A stretch of 64,000 nt of DNA from Lepidurus packardi. Lineage: Eukaryota > Arthropoda > Branchiopoda > Notostraca > Triopsidae. Below the pieces are notes generated by a model that saw only the letters and a list, made by a program, of their open reading frames with translations, did not search any database and had not been told where the DNA came from. Positions 41,401 to 51,954 of this stretch are shown here, in pieces. Numbering within the stretch: position 1 is the stretch's first letter; each line of letters starts with the position of its first letter. The stretch covers positions 7,064,790-7,128,789 of the forward strand of contig JAKZAN010000002.1 in assembly GCA_023053545.1 (NCBI GenBank), read 5' to 3'. The translations under genes and the position numbers were made by a program.

Positions 41401-42794
41401 ACGAGACTGGGATACAAGCGGGGAATTAGCCCTAGAGAAGCATTCTCTCGCGCAAAAACTTTCAGCAATTCGAAGTCCTACCCAAGGGATGGCGAATCTT
41501 GCGGTTTTACGAACCCAGCTTCAGGTCGTGGTTCCACGAACCGCCAGTCGCAGTATCCCGCTTGCCGCCCGGTAAACTGTAATGCCAAATGTCCTGAACA
41601 ATGAAACTCAAAAAAGAGAGAGTGCCTCTTTCCAAGTTTCTTTTTTATATGCTTTTTTATGACCATGACGTCATTTTACATTAATTTATTTGGCCTGTAG
41701 CGTAACACCAGGTGGTTTCTATGAAGACTATGGAGCCTACAATGAATATTCAAAGAAAGCCCAAAAATGCTCGTGTGTAGAATAAATACGGCGTAATGAA
41801 TTTCGAGAAATTAGAGGAGCACAACATGCAGTAGGTCTGTGGAATTGTCTATGAATGCAAACCGGCAAAACAACTATTTAACATGTCTAGCGTGAAGCTA
41901 AGCTTATGTACGTGAACAAATTTTCAAACCTCTTTTGTTTACGTTTTTTGCGAGGGGTCGCGTGAAACGTCACGTAAATGGTTCATGCCGGGTTTTGTTT
42001 TCTAAATTCATTCATATATATATATATTTACTCCTTTTTTTGGGTGGGGAGGGTGCATTTGAGGTAATTGACGTTCGTAAGGAGATTCGTTTGGCCATTT
42101 GTCGCTGTAGCAGCTGGGAATAAGGGCGACTGCTGTGCTAGAGTTATATATAAGGCCAGCCAAGCGTTGTTACAAGCTAAAAGGATACGCGCGAAGTCGA
42201 AAAAATGAGAGGCAATTGAAAAATAGGTCAGAGTATGTATATTTATGGCCTTCAACGCCACTTTTCTTTTGGTAACTTAAAGCTATTATGGAAGTCGAGG
42301 TTCTCGACGATAAAAAAAAAGAAACTTGATTAAAAAAAAGCTTATGATTTTCTTTTCCTTATCTTTTTAGCACCGCGGGAAGCACTGTAGCGATTGATAA
42401 CAAAATTGAGCAAGCCATGGTAAGCAAATTTTTTCTAATCTCCTTGATTTTATCTTTGCGAGTGTTACATTCTAATTTTTGTAACGTCCTTCTATAATTG
42501 GAAATCTTAAAACTTTCAAGAGCTAAGTACTTATTTTCTTGTTTGTTTTTATAGGATCTGGTCAAGAGTCATTTGATGTACGCCGTCCGAGAAGAAGTAG
42601 AAGTCCTCAAGGAACGGATCGCAGAACTTTTAGATCGGATTTCAGTGTTGGAGACAGAGAACTCCATTCTCAAAGCAGCAGCTCCTCAAGAAGTACTGGC
42701 CGAACTCTCCACCGAAATAGAAGACCAGCATTACTCCCAACAAAGTAGCCCCGCCCCACCACCACAAGGACCGCCTTCTTCAACAAATAACTAA
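32462..42794 (+). CDS. bun: TSC22-domain protein (bunched/TSC22D), long isoform and locus
   Basis: Long isoform: exons 32462-34551, 42371-42419, 42555-42794; 792 residues. The last two exons encode the TSC box and leucine zipper: [20 protein letters not shown] then [20 protein letters not shown], nearly identical to the whole family. The big first exon is low-complexity (Ser, Gln, Pro, Ala) and has one conserved motif near residue 230 ([20 protein letters not shown]), typical of long TSC22 isoforms. Intron 1 is 7.8 kb, by far the longest in the window. Two further first coding exons within it (39103-39293 and 41387-41571) also end in phase 2 and can splice to 42371. Proteins dimerise by the zipper; long forms promote growth with Madm in flies, and short forms can antagonise them. 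Confidence 0.93.
35278..35397. repeat. 120-base hairpin in TSC22 intron 1
   Basis: Left arm from GTAGCGCGTTC (35278) and right arm ending GAACGCGCTAC (35397) pair almost continuously, with a central perfect block TATTTTTGGCACTC, over about 52 base pairs and a loop of about 15 bases (AAATGTATATATC). Imperfect direct repeats (TCTTTCRGGTGCAT) lie on both sides at about 35199 and 35407. It could be a small foldback element or a microRNA-like precursor; the sequence does not decide. Confidence 0.8.
37946..38175. repeat. Dispersed GGGTTACTCCGGCTTGC repeats
   Basis: GGGTTACTCCGGCTTGC occurs at about 37950 and 38099, with a degenerate third copy (GGGCTACCCCGGCCGG) near 38158 and an inverted GTAACCCGGATTC near 38014. 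All are within 230 bases of TSC22 intron 1. No function can be assigned. Confidence 0.6.
39103..39293 (+). CDS. bun: TSC22 alternative first coding exon B (short isoform)
   Basis: ATG at 39103 starts a 63-codon frame ([20 protein letters not shown]...) ending at a GT donor (GCGGG then GTAAAG) in phase 2, the same phase as the long first exon. Splicing to 42371 gives about 160 residues with the full TSC box, the size of GILZ-type short isoforms. It includes a run of eight Ser and [15 protein letters not shown]. No similarity was recognised outside the TSC box, so support is the frame, the donor and the phase match. Confidence 0.65.
39871..39885. repeat. Poly(G) run
   Basis: 15 consecutive G residues in TSC22 intron 1. 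A possible G-quadruplex former and sequencing trouble spot. Confidence 0.9.
40584..40657. repeat. Two-copy tandem repeat before a small ORF
   Basis: Two copies of a roughly 37-base unit (CTAGTTCRTAGTRCAA ... GTTAGGAAATGTA) end exactly at the ATG of the small frame at 40654. In TSC22 intron 1. Confidence 0.6.
40654..40914 (+). CDS. Hypothetical small membrane protein nested in TSC22 intron
   Basis: A single ATG frame of 86 codons. The N-terminal half is basic ([19 protein letters not shown]), like a mitochondrial targeting helix. Two hydrophobic stretches follow: [19 protein letters not shown] at about 42-60 and [12 protein letters not shown] at about 72-83. No family is recognised. Its compositional order is unlike random intron sequence, but there is no other evidence; chance is a real alternative. 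Confidence 0.25.
   Translation: MYYSRRALAKFTPQILRNVGKVVDKSRGGIDKLYRTVLRISFPLLLIYMNISVWANRKIMNITPLMNGRTFIAVILALGVSVETTK
41387..41571 (+). CDS. bun: TSC22 alternative first coding exon C (short isoform)
   Basis: ATG at 41387 opens 61 codons ([20 protein letters not shown]...) ending at a GT donor (GCCCG then GTAAAC), again phase 2. Joined to 42371 it reads [17 protein letters not shown] and on through the zipper, giving about 158 residues. It lies only 0.8 kb upstream of the common exon. The sequence upstream (41220-41386) is free of other frames and is the expected third promoter. Confidence 0.65.
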
Positions 42795-44557
42795 GGGAAA
42801 GAACGAGAAAAATAACCAACAGGAAAATAATGTTTGGGCCTTAACAGAAGAGTTATCGTTTCATTTACACGAATTCCTTGGCAAGACTTGAATGGGAGGC
42901 AAACATGCACATGGACGTGTGTGTGTGTGTGTTTTTGCTGGCCTGGGCGTGGTTTTCTTGCTTCCATATCACTTTGAGGCGTGGACAAAGAACGACATGT
43001 GTTAAATGTATTGCACAAACAGGCCAGTTTGTTTTTGAGTCTCTTTTCCGGAAATTGAAGGAAAGGAAGGAAAACATGAAAGTTTTAACAGACTAGAAAA
43101 ATAACCGTGATAGCCAATGGGAATTTTCGAACAGTAGTGCTACCAGAACGTTAAGACAGTATCTATGGACTAATGGGGAGTAGCTAAGTCAAGTGTGTTT
43201 ATTCTTGAACTATTGTTTTCTCTTTTCTTTATTATTATGATTATGGTTTGGTTTTTGTGTCACCAAGGAGTTAAAACAAAGAATAAGACGACACGTGACA
43301 GGGTGCTGGACCAAGAGCGTGGATTTCATGCAATCTAACTCCGTCAAGGAAGGATTTGTGGCGGCAATTTTCGCATGGGGGAGAAAAAATATATAAGAGG
43401 GAAATTAGCTACTGTGATGAGGCCATTGTGCTCCTTTTGTATATATCTTTTGTGAATTCTGATTGCGGATTTTGGATACGGCAAAAAAACATATTTCCAG
43501 ACTTGCAGAAACACAAAAACGCTAAGTGCTATGTAAACGTAGGCAAATTGGAGGCTGTCGGCGTTTTTTTTTCTTGGAGTCAATTTTAAAAAGAAACAGA
43601 AGTGATGTATTTTTTTGACACTTTGACTCACAGACAGAAATTAAATGGCGAAGGCTTTTCCTAGTTGAATAAGATTCACACGAATTAAGAGCTGGGTTTC
43701 TTTTTTAATTTTCACGTGAACCAAACATGTACCCAACTGAAAGTTAAACTTTCCTGCAAACTCCTTCTAGCAAAATATCCCGTCAATTATTTTGTTTTTG
43801 TATTTTATTTGCTCCACAAGTCCCATAAAACTTCAACACTTTTAGGTTTGTCTTGCAATGATCCTGATGAATCTACAGGAACAAAAGGTTGTACCCCAAT
43901 TTCTTTGGTATCTTTGGAAACGGAAACACGCTTCTAAATATACAAGAAATGGAGTCATCTCTGCTATTTTCCCCTAATTTTCTTCCTTATCTGGGTTTTC
44001 GTTTTAGGTTCTAATTTTCACAAAAGATTTCGTTGTGGCTTGATATATAAACATATATATTCCGCAATTTCCAAAAGCTAAATAAAATAAAAAGGTTTCT
44101 CCGCATTACCCGCCTGTATTCTTTCTTCCTTATTTCCAGCCCAAAATGTTCACCAAAAACCCTTCTCTTCGATAGTCAATGCCTTCCATGTGCGCCAAGG
44201 AGTAAAGCAAATACACGCCTGTTTACTTGACAGGACCCTAAAAAGAAAATTATCGTGTTGTTCTCTTCTTCTTTTCAAAATGTATTCTTTGTTTAAACAT
44301 TATCTACGAAAAACATAGAAAGTAGAAATTATCAGTTCTACTATTGCTATACCATACCGGATGCTATACGGAGCAAACCCAAGATAGCCATATTTGCTTT
44401 GTCTTGTATTTTAGGATTGGATTTCGAGTTTGAATTTAGAAGTGTAAATTAAACCTAAATATTTTACAACCTTCCAGTTCTATTCTTTCTTTATTTATTT
44501 ACAATTTTTCATTTTGCACTAGTTATCTTTGTCATAGCGATACTTATTTCTCAAATA
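42795..44557 (+). other. TSC22 3'UTR and spacer
   Basis: 1.76 kb without a recognised gene. A candidate polyadenylation signal AATAAA at 44081-44086 would give a 3'UTR of about 1.3 kb, in line with the long UTRs of this family. AT-rich after 44000. Confidence 0.45.
42918..42933. repeat. (GT)n microsatellite in TSC22 3'UTR
   Basis: About eight GT units in the 3'UTR of TSC22. Confidence 0.85.
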
Positions 44558-45918
44558 CAGTAAACCCTCCATTTACGCAGTCGATTGGGACCGTAAAAAC
44601 ACTGCGTATCAAAAACCGTGTTAAGTGAACAGTATAATACGTGGGAAAGATAGGGATGCGTTCCATATTCTTAAAAACTTTACTTGTATTGAAGTGCAAA
44701 AAAATTTGGATTTTTAACCCATGCAAGTATATAAGGGTTCTAATAACGTTCTTTTAACTCATACAAGTGTAGAAAGGTTCTAGTTTTGAAGTAGTTTTTA
44801 TTTATTTCCGTGTATATAAAAATAATCGCAAGCCTTAACTCTTGGTTTACAAAAATTTACAAAACTTACAACTTTGTTTTCGATATTACTCGTCTAATGA
44901 AACGCTTCTTTTATCAATTTTGATGGCCAGAAATATTTATTTAGAGTCTGCTGCTTGCTTGCTCGTTGTCTTTCTTCTAACATAAGTTCATACGGTGCAA
45001 TCTGAGCTTTTAAGGACCTGCCGGCTGAACCACTTCTTTCGCTAATATCGGGATCTATAGTGTCGATAAAATCAATAGCTTTTTGAACCATAGCTATAGA
45101 AGTTATAATGTTCTCGCTTATGAACAGGTAAAGGACTTCTTTTACACCATCGTGCTCTTCGTTTTGTTGTTCTTGGTTCAACTCAACGAGATCACTCGTG
45201 CTTATTTCTTCATCGTCTGATGTTAGAAGTCCTTCGTTATCAGAAGCATTTAAATCACTAAACCCTTCCCCTCCAAATTGCTATCCTATGACTGCTCTAC
45301 ATCATCTTCGTCACCTTGTTCATTGTTCTTTGCATCGTTTTCTTTTTCCAACTTATCAGAAATTGACAAAGACTTCATTTGAGTGATGCGCATGTCCATA
45401 CCAATGTGCTTCTTGTTATTGTCTAATTCTATCCAATGACGTAATAACTTTTCAATTTTTCCCAGAACCATATTTCTTGTATAATTGACTCTCCTGCAGC
45501 TTGTTGGTACGGCTTCTTTTACAGCCCTTAATTGCATCAGCATTTTTTTTAATTGTGCGAATTGTAGACTCGTTGAGGTCGTGCAATCGAGCAACATTGC
45601 TCTTCTGTTCGCCGTTTTCTAACGCCTGGAGAATTTCTAATTTGACTGGTAAACTTATCTGGGTTCTTATCTTTCTTAATGAATTTATTCATAGTACTCC
45701 TTAATGATGCCATAATTCATTAATGCATTACGAGTAAAAACATTCATCAACAACTCTTTTATTATACTGCACTTGCAAGTTTGTTGCTATGGGTAAGCTT
45801 ACGTAAGAATTGCCTAGCGACATCTATTGTCGGTCTAACTATTTAAATTTGGAAAAATTCTTCAACCGCATAATAGGGAAACTGCGTAAACGGGACCGCC
45901 TAAATGGAGGGTTTACTG
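44558..45918 (-). mobile_element. Decayed pogo/Tigger (Tc1-mariner) transposon
   Basis: 1361 bases bounded by inverted repeats CAGTAAACCCTCCATTTA (left) and its complement (right, ending 45918). It is flanked by TA dinucleotides (44556-44557 and 45919-45920), the target site of Tc1/mariner elements. The minus strand from about 45680 encodes a CENP-B/pogo helix-turn-helix (SLPVKLEILQALENGEQKS, then VARLHDLNESTIRTIKKNAD). After a frameshift a second CENP-B DNA-binding half follows (MVLGKIEKLLRHWIELDN...). A separate frame at 45181-44894 fits a transposase C-terminal tail (QQTLNKYF). The central DDE catalytic region is missing, so it cannot be autonomous. Confidence 0.88.
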
Positions 45919-45939
45919 TACAATACAGTTCTGCAATGC

Positions 45940-46013
45940 AAATCAGCGTAATCTGATTGCAGTTTGAATAAAACTACAAATCAGCGTAATCTGAGTACAG
46001 TTTGAATAAACTT
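45940..46013. repeat. 38-base tandem duplication beside the Tigger element
   Basis: Two head-to-tail copies of a unit beginning AAATCAGCGTAATCTGA and ending CAGTTTGAATAAA. Lies between the transposon and COG3. Confidence 0.75.
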
Positions 46014-46247
46014 AAAAGGATGGGACAGTGGTAAAGATAAATAAATGCCGCAGTATTTATTTCACATCAATGGTTATACAATAATACATATCGCAAAAAT
46101 GGCACCCGTGAAGATGGCCTCCTTTGGCCTCCGGCCTTGAAGAGGCCACCTGCAAGACAGGGCCCATCTAGTTTCAGTAACGTCCGCTATATGATATTGG
46201 CGCATACAACCAGAGAAATTATATTCTCGGTCAACGTCATCCGAAGG

Positions 46248-49200
46248 ATGGGGGAGGTAAACAAGCGCCAAGCGCTAAAAAACCTGGAAAAGTGGGAGAA
46301 CTTAGACGTCCCATTAGCCAATCTAGATGCCAACCAGCAAAATTCCGTCTTGGAGTTATCTTTAGTGTGTCGCGAACGTCCAGTACCGGTCGGTGTATGT
46401 TTTATATTATTTAAATTCCAACCGTTTCTGCACAAAGATTATTCTTTCTAGCTTCCCTTGGGAGTGGGTTCGAGCCTATTTGAAAGTGTTTGTATTGAAG
46501 AAGCATCGGGTGAGACTACTGATGTAATAACAAGGTTGGTAGAAGACCTAAAATCAAGGAAACAGAAGATCGAGTCAACCCAACAAGTACCTCACGATGA
46601 AAAAATAGTTTTGTTTTGGTACAGCTTTTTTTTATTTAGTTTTTGCAGTGGTATTCTGAGCTAGAATCGGAAGTTTTACAGCAAGAAGACGCTCCCTACG
46701 TTCAGTATGCTCAACAACTTCAGCAAAATCAAAATGAGTGCAAAGGCTTGCTGGAACAAGTAATATTTACAGGATTCTTTCAAGGATATTCTAGGGGTTA
46801 GTTTAAATGTACATGATTTTAGGTTGCAGAAACGTTATCACATCTCGGTAAGTTGAAAGAACAGTATGGTTTAGTCTCCCACAAGACCAATTCTCTACAC
46901 GAAGCCTGTGAGCAAATGCTTGCAGACCAGGTACAACTTACACACAGTTTCTTTATTGACCCTACTATATTTGTATTCCATCTTATAGACCAAACTAGCT
47001 GCTTTGGCTGACGATATAGAAAACCGACTTATGTATTTCATGGAAGTGGACCGTTTAGGACCATTAATCGATTCTCCCACTCTTTCCGTCCATAGCGACC
47101 ATTTCCTTGCACTGTTGTCTCGCTTGGATGAATGTATCGCCTACATGGACTCCCACGTAAGGACTAAACCAATAAAAGCGTATTTTAACTATCATTTTCT
47201 GGAGATTTAGCTACAATACAAGGAAGCTCCGTTGCACGCAACCAAACTGAGGGTTTTGCGCAACAAATGTCTGTCCTTGATAAAATCCTGGGTGGTACAA
47301 GCCCTCGAGTCCAGTACTTTGCAAGCCAAAAGTGGGCAGGCAGATGCTCTTTTGTTGACAAGTCAATTACCAGGCGGGAATAAAGCCCCAGTCCCTGAAA
47401 GCCACGCCTACACCTTATTGTATGGCAAATTCAGGGCTCATGCTGCCAAAATGCGCATTCTGATGGAAGCTGTTGAAAGTCGACTATCGGAAGGACCGGA
47501 GTAAAGCCAATTATTCCTAATAACAAGATTTCTTGTTCATGTAAACATTATTCTAAGACTTGTTATTTATTACAGGTATGATCAGATGTGGAGTGATTGT
47601 TTGGACGTTTATTTTGTCCAAAGAAATGCACTACTGAAGCCAAGCTTAGCAGCGTCTTTGAAAGATCTATCCGCGGCATATCCAAGGGATAATTGTGCCC
47701 TAGTTAGAGCTTCGTGTGCTTTCTTACTACACGTTTGCCAAGATGAGGCTCAGCTTTACAACCAATTCTTTGACCAAGCTTCATCCAAATTTGAGTAAGG
47801 TCTTTTATGGTACTTCTTATTTTCAAAACTGAAAGACTGAGCAGATTTCTAGGGAGTTTTTGGATGGGCTTTGCAGTGTTATGTACGATAATTTAAGGCC
47901 GTCTATCATTCACATGAACCATATGGAAACATTAGCTGAACTGTGCACCATTTTACGCGTCGAAATGTTGGATGAACACGCTCCCACTCCCGCAGATTCA
48001 CAAAAAGGCAATTTACAAGCGTTCCAACGCTTAATGGCTACATTACTGGCCGACGCCCAAGAAAGGCTTGTGTACAGAGCCCATGTCTATGTCGGCAGCG
48101 ATATAGCGGGCTATAAAGCTGCTCCTGGCGATCTGGCGTACCCCGAAAAGCTGCAAATGATGGAGACCATTGCGGAAACGCTTCAACAACAATCTTCTGA
48201 AGGCAGGAGCGATTCCAGAGCTTCCATGGTATCCATTACCTCCCAAGATGTCCGTTCTCACACTGGGAGTAAGCCAAAATTGCTCACCTTTCAAAGTCAC
48301 AAATTAGCATCCAATTCCTTATAGATTCCCCTGCCGATTTGCACGGAATGTGGTACCCTCCCTTACGGAGAGCCCTATTGTGCTTATCAAAACTGTACCG
48401 GTGTGTGGACCGAGCTACCTTCCAAGGTCTTTCCCAAGAAGTCTTGGCTGCAGCTTGTACGGCAATTTCCCAAGCTGCCCAAACAATTAGTCACAACAAA
48501 ACTCCTCTGGATGGTCTGCTGTTTCATATAAAGCACTTGCTCATCCTCCGTGAACAGATCGCACCTTTCCAGGTCGATTTCACGGTAAAGGAAATGAGTC
48601 TAGATTTTAGTTCAGTTAAAACTGCAGGTAAAAGTCCCAATAAAGTGCACAAGTTTCAAGTTAACCGTAACTTTGTAATGTATTACTTTCAATTTTTTAG
48701 CGATGGGATTAATCCAGCACCGTAACCGGCTATTTTCGCTTTCGGCCAGCAATGCCTTACTGGAATTCCTGCTGGAAGGGACGCCCCAAGTACGTCAGCA
48801 CTTGACAGACTCGAGACGTTTAGCTGATCGACAGCTTAAAGTCACTTGTGAAGCATTTATCCATCATTGCGGAGAGCTTTTAACTAGTCCTTTACGCTTG
48901 CTCTTGGATAAAGTAAAACCACGATATGTTTTATTTCGGAGTAGTCGGTTTTAACTGTCCGAAAATTTGAGGTTGATTACTGGCTGAAGGCGCACGCAAA
49001 TGATGGACAAGCTCTTTTAAAGAACGAAGCTTTTGCGAAAGCAGAAATGATTGGCCAAGTTGTATCGGAAACGCAACAGTTGATACGAAGTAAACTACCA
49101 ATCGTGCAGAAAAGCATGCAGCTCTATTTAGCCAATCGCGAAACGGAGTTCATCCTTTTTCGACCAGTCAAGGTAAACTAATAGAATTTTTCAAATTTTA

Positions 49201-49411
49201 GTTTTTGGAGTTACGTTTTGTTTTCAGCGAATTGATAAACGTGTTTCTTTTGTTAATTGAACAGAATTTGGTGGTGAATGTGTTTATACAGCTGCACGAG
49301 TTAGTTTCCACGCATTATAATGAAGAAGAGCAACTGGTAATCAATTGTCCTACCCAGGAGCAAATTTCAGTTATGCTGTCAGCCTTGTTAATGAGACGTC
49401 CTGATATGTAA
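46248..49411 (+). CDS. COG3: COG3, conserved oligomeric Golgi complex subunit 3
   Basis: Twelve exons: 46248-46394, 46452-46586, 46649-46759, 46823-46930, 46989-47156, 47211-47500, 47576-47794, 47853-48268, 48325-48627, 48701-48912, 48972-49172, 49265-49411; 818 residues (human 828). The C-terminal two thirds follow human COG3 closely: [126 protein letters not shown] and [12 protein letters not shown]. The N-terminal region has coiled-coil character (residues 90-160), as in other lobe A COG subunits. COG3 tethers retrograde vesicles at the cis-Golgi. The first intron's donor (GGT then GTATGT) was chosen over two nearer GTs because only it keeps the frame with a canonical signal. Confidence 0.95.
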
Positions 49412-49496
49412 TTTGGGGTGTTTGTTACGTTTGCGCGTTTAAATTACGCAGGTTTTATTTTGTACGCGTTTTGGGAAGGGAAACATTTTGGTTTCA

Positions 49497-50911
49497 TTAT
49501 GCACAGCGCAGGCTAGAGATGCCTGGAATACGAATAAATCCTTGCTGGAATACGTTTTGATCGCTGGCTATGTTCAGCTTGAGAGCAAACAACTTTTCAG
49601 CAGCAAGAGGATGCCACTGGCCCAACGTGCAGCCCAAATCTTCTTCTGGTGCGTAGTAATGACAACGTTTGGTGAGTCTCATGGAAGGGACGAATTCAAA
49701 CAGGTCCACATAATCACAATGGGGCAGTAACAATGCCAAGCCTTTATTAAATTAAGGACAAGAAGATGCAGATAAATCCCAAAGTTTCAGTGTTGGACAT
49801 TTTTACCCAGGAAGCCTGACGATGGAGGATTGGGTGGAATCCGGAACGTAGTGTAATGTTGAACGAAATCCCACAAGACCCACAATTGCTTAGGATTGAG
49901 GAGGAAGAACTTTTCGTTAGGATGCAACTTCCGGCGCTGAAAGTACGGCTCAAAGACTGGGAAGTCAGGATGCTTGTACCACTGCACCAAGGACAGATTT
50001 TTAATTTAAACACGATTAAATAGTTTAAGTTACCTCGTTGAGGTTGGCAGTGTAATTGCAAGGATCCCATCCCAATAGAGTAAGATTCTGATAGAGCAAT
50101 GATGTCAGGAACTGAAAAGAAGGCTTGGAAATGACTTGCGAGTTGACAATGCGGATATGGGTTTTGTGGCCCACGTCTGCTTCAAAACCTTTCGTGGGAG
50201 CGTCATTAAAACGTAAAATGATATCATGCTGGTCTAAACAAAGTGTAGAAATAGTGTTTAAAATATTTGGTTTTAGACTACACGGAGTGCTTTCATTGTA
50301 CCTATGAAAGGGCCGAGTCTGGAGTGTAACAAGGAGCCAGAGCTGGCTACAATGGCACAACTTTCGACTTTCTTAGACACCCAGGGCTTTTTGGGAAAAT
50401 GATGTGCAAGATTTAGAGTAGAAAACGGTTTGCTGTGCTGGTTCAAAAACCAGGATGAAGCTAGATGAGGTTTTGTTGTTTGAGATAGTTGACAAACGAG
50501 ATCTTGAGGTAGCAGCGCTTTGGGAGAGATCCTGAAGCTTGAGTATTCAACTCCGTATACGTTCTCCGACTTGGCGAAGGCTGAATTAAACTGCATTAAT
50601 GCGGAGCGTAATTGCGAGACTAGTTGATGGCGAAAAGCTTGCCATCTAGAGCCTGTAGCGAACTGAAAGTGTTCAGACGAAGAGGAAGTGTTGTGACTAG
50701 AATTTGCTTCTTCAAAGATCTGATGCCTTGGTCCATGAGGACTCAAATGGACTTGATTTGACTGGCTGGAATTGAGGGTTAAAACCGTTACGGAGCCTGG
50801 TGAACTATATACATTTCTATTCAATGAGGAGAGTGACAGATAAAAGTAAACAACCATAGCGACTAGCATCAGGTTAAAAAAGAAGAGGAAGAATGCGAAA
50901 ATGCATTTCAT
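49497..50911 (-). CDS. ST6GAL1: Beta-galactoside alpha-2,6-sialyltransferase (ST6GAL/DSiaT type)
   Basis: Four exons, 50911-50302, 50233-50034, 49981-49807 and 49741-49497; 409 residues (human ST6GAL1 406). A type II Golgi anchor is seen at residues 3-27 (FAFFLFFFNLMLVAMVVYFY), then a Ser/Asn-rich stem. Sialylmotif L begins CAIVASSGSLLHSRLG near 185 and runs through DIILRFNDAPTKGF to about 228. Sialylmotif S is PPSSGFLG...DYVDLFEFVPS, split by intron 3. Motif III is CHYY and motif VS is HPLAAEK, with catalytic His and Glu in place. It transfers sialic acid from CMP-Neu5Ac to galactosides in the Golgi; arthropods generally have a single such gene. The stop lies 85 bases from the COG3 stop. ST6GAL1 versus ST6GAL2 cannot be separated. 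Confidence 0.94.
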
Positions 50912-51334
50912 GTTTTTAGGTCAATGATGTTAATCGACGATTTTGTTTCAAAACTTGATTGAGTTTGCATTCTTATTACCTATGTAAATATGAACACACA
51001 AGAAACACATGGACTAGTTCGCTCCAGTGCTAACCACCATTTTGGAAAGAAATGGCGCGGTTATTTTGGAATGTCTTTATCTTCTGCCCGTCAGTTTTCC
51101 AGTCCGTCCGTTCGGCTTCCTTTGGACAGCATTGTAATCAGCTCAAGTAGTTAATTAATAATTTACTCTAGCCTTTTATTTAAGCATATTAATGATTAAT
51201 TATATCATTTCTTCTTTTCGGTCGGGAATTAGGATTTCCATTTGTTCAGAGATGGCCACAAAGGGCACATGGGGGCGGTGCAGCTCTGGTTTCATGACGT
51301 GCATTTTGTGACATTTTTAGGATAGAAGCTACGC

Positions 51335-51400
51335 GCCTTTTCGGAGGATCGAACCTGCCAAAAGCTTATCCACCTGACCGCTAACTGTGCTATGGCGTAC
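51335..51400 (-). repeat. tRNA-like fragment, possible SINE head
   Basis: On the minus strand TAGCACAGTTAGCGG resembles a pol III A box and, about 30 bases on, GGTTCGATCC a B box. The acceptor and T stems do not pair properly, so it is not a functional tRNA. A tRNA-derived SINE remnant is the likeliest reading. Confidence 0.35.
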
Positions 51401-51530
51401 TGTACGTATGACGAGAGCAGTTTCTGTCTGGGAACGTGATTTAATGAATATTGAATTTGACGGACATTATCGTGTTTCTTCCATTTAGTGTACTTCCCAG
51501 TTACGGCATGTTATTTTTTCTTTATCCAGG

Positions 51531-51578
51531 GATTAGGTTAGGTCAGGTTAGGGTACGGTTGGTTAGGTTAGGTTAGGA
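51531..51578 (+). repeat. Interstitial TTAGG telomere-like repeat
   Basis: About eight perfect or near-perfect TTAGG units (GGATTAGGTTAGGTCAGG..., GGTTAGGTTAGGTTAGG). TTAGG is the usual arthropod telomere unit. It lies within unique sequence between two genes, so it is internal. Confidence 0.8.
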
Positions 51579-51954
51579 GACTCGCTCCAAAAAGGCATCA
51601 AAAGGAGCATCTAAATGTCCGAAGCAAACAACTTGTGGATGTCATCCGAAAAGGCGTCAAGAATCGCACCCTAATCCTAATACTCGTGCAAATTCTAAGC
51701 TTTATATTCGCTTTCTTTACCAGCAGGTGGCACTACATGCTGGGAGAAAATCCTCCGAAAAGGCGTCATTTAGCCTCTTGTTTTTTTGGGTGCTGGCGAG
51801 GAAGTGTATTTAACCAATTTATCATGATTGAGGAGGTAGAATGAAAGAAATTGTGTCATTTCCTATGTTTACTTTTTTTATTCAACGTTAGATAATTATG
51901 ACGTCGGATGTATCTTCCATTCGTTTATAACTGCACAAGTAATTTTGTTGTGCT

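Larger units (their letters stand above)
50912..51954. other. Divergent intergenic region ST6GAL / GRTP1
   Basis: 1.04 kb. It contains a degenerate tRNA-like segment (about 51335-51400, minus), an interstitial TTAGG tract (51531-51578) and two copies of TCCGAAAAGGCGTCA (about 51647 and 51755), with an inverted partial copy near 51335. No protein-coding gene was recognised. Confidence 0.6.

Noticed and set aside
51335-51400. A functional tRNA gene on the minus strand
   Set aside because: A and B box-like sequences are present, but the T and acceptor stems do not pair and no sensible anticodon arm forms.
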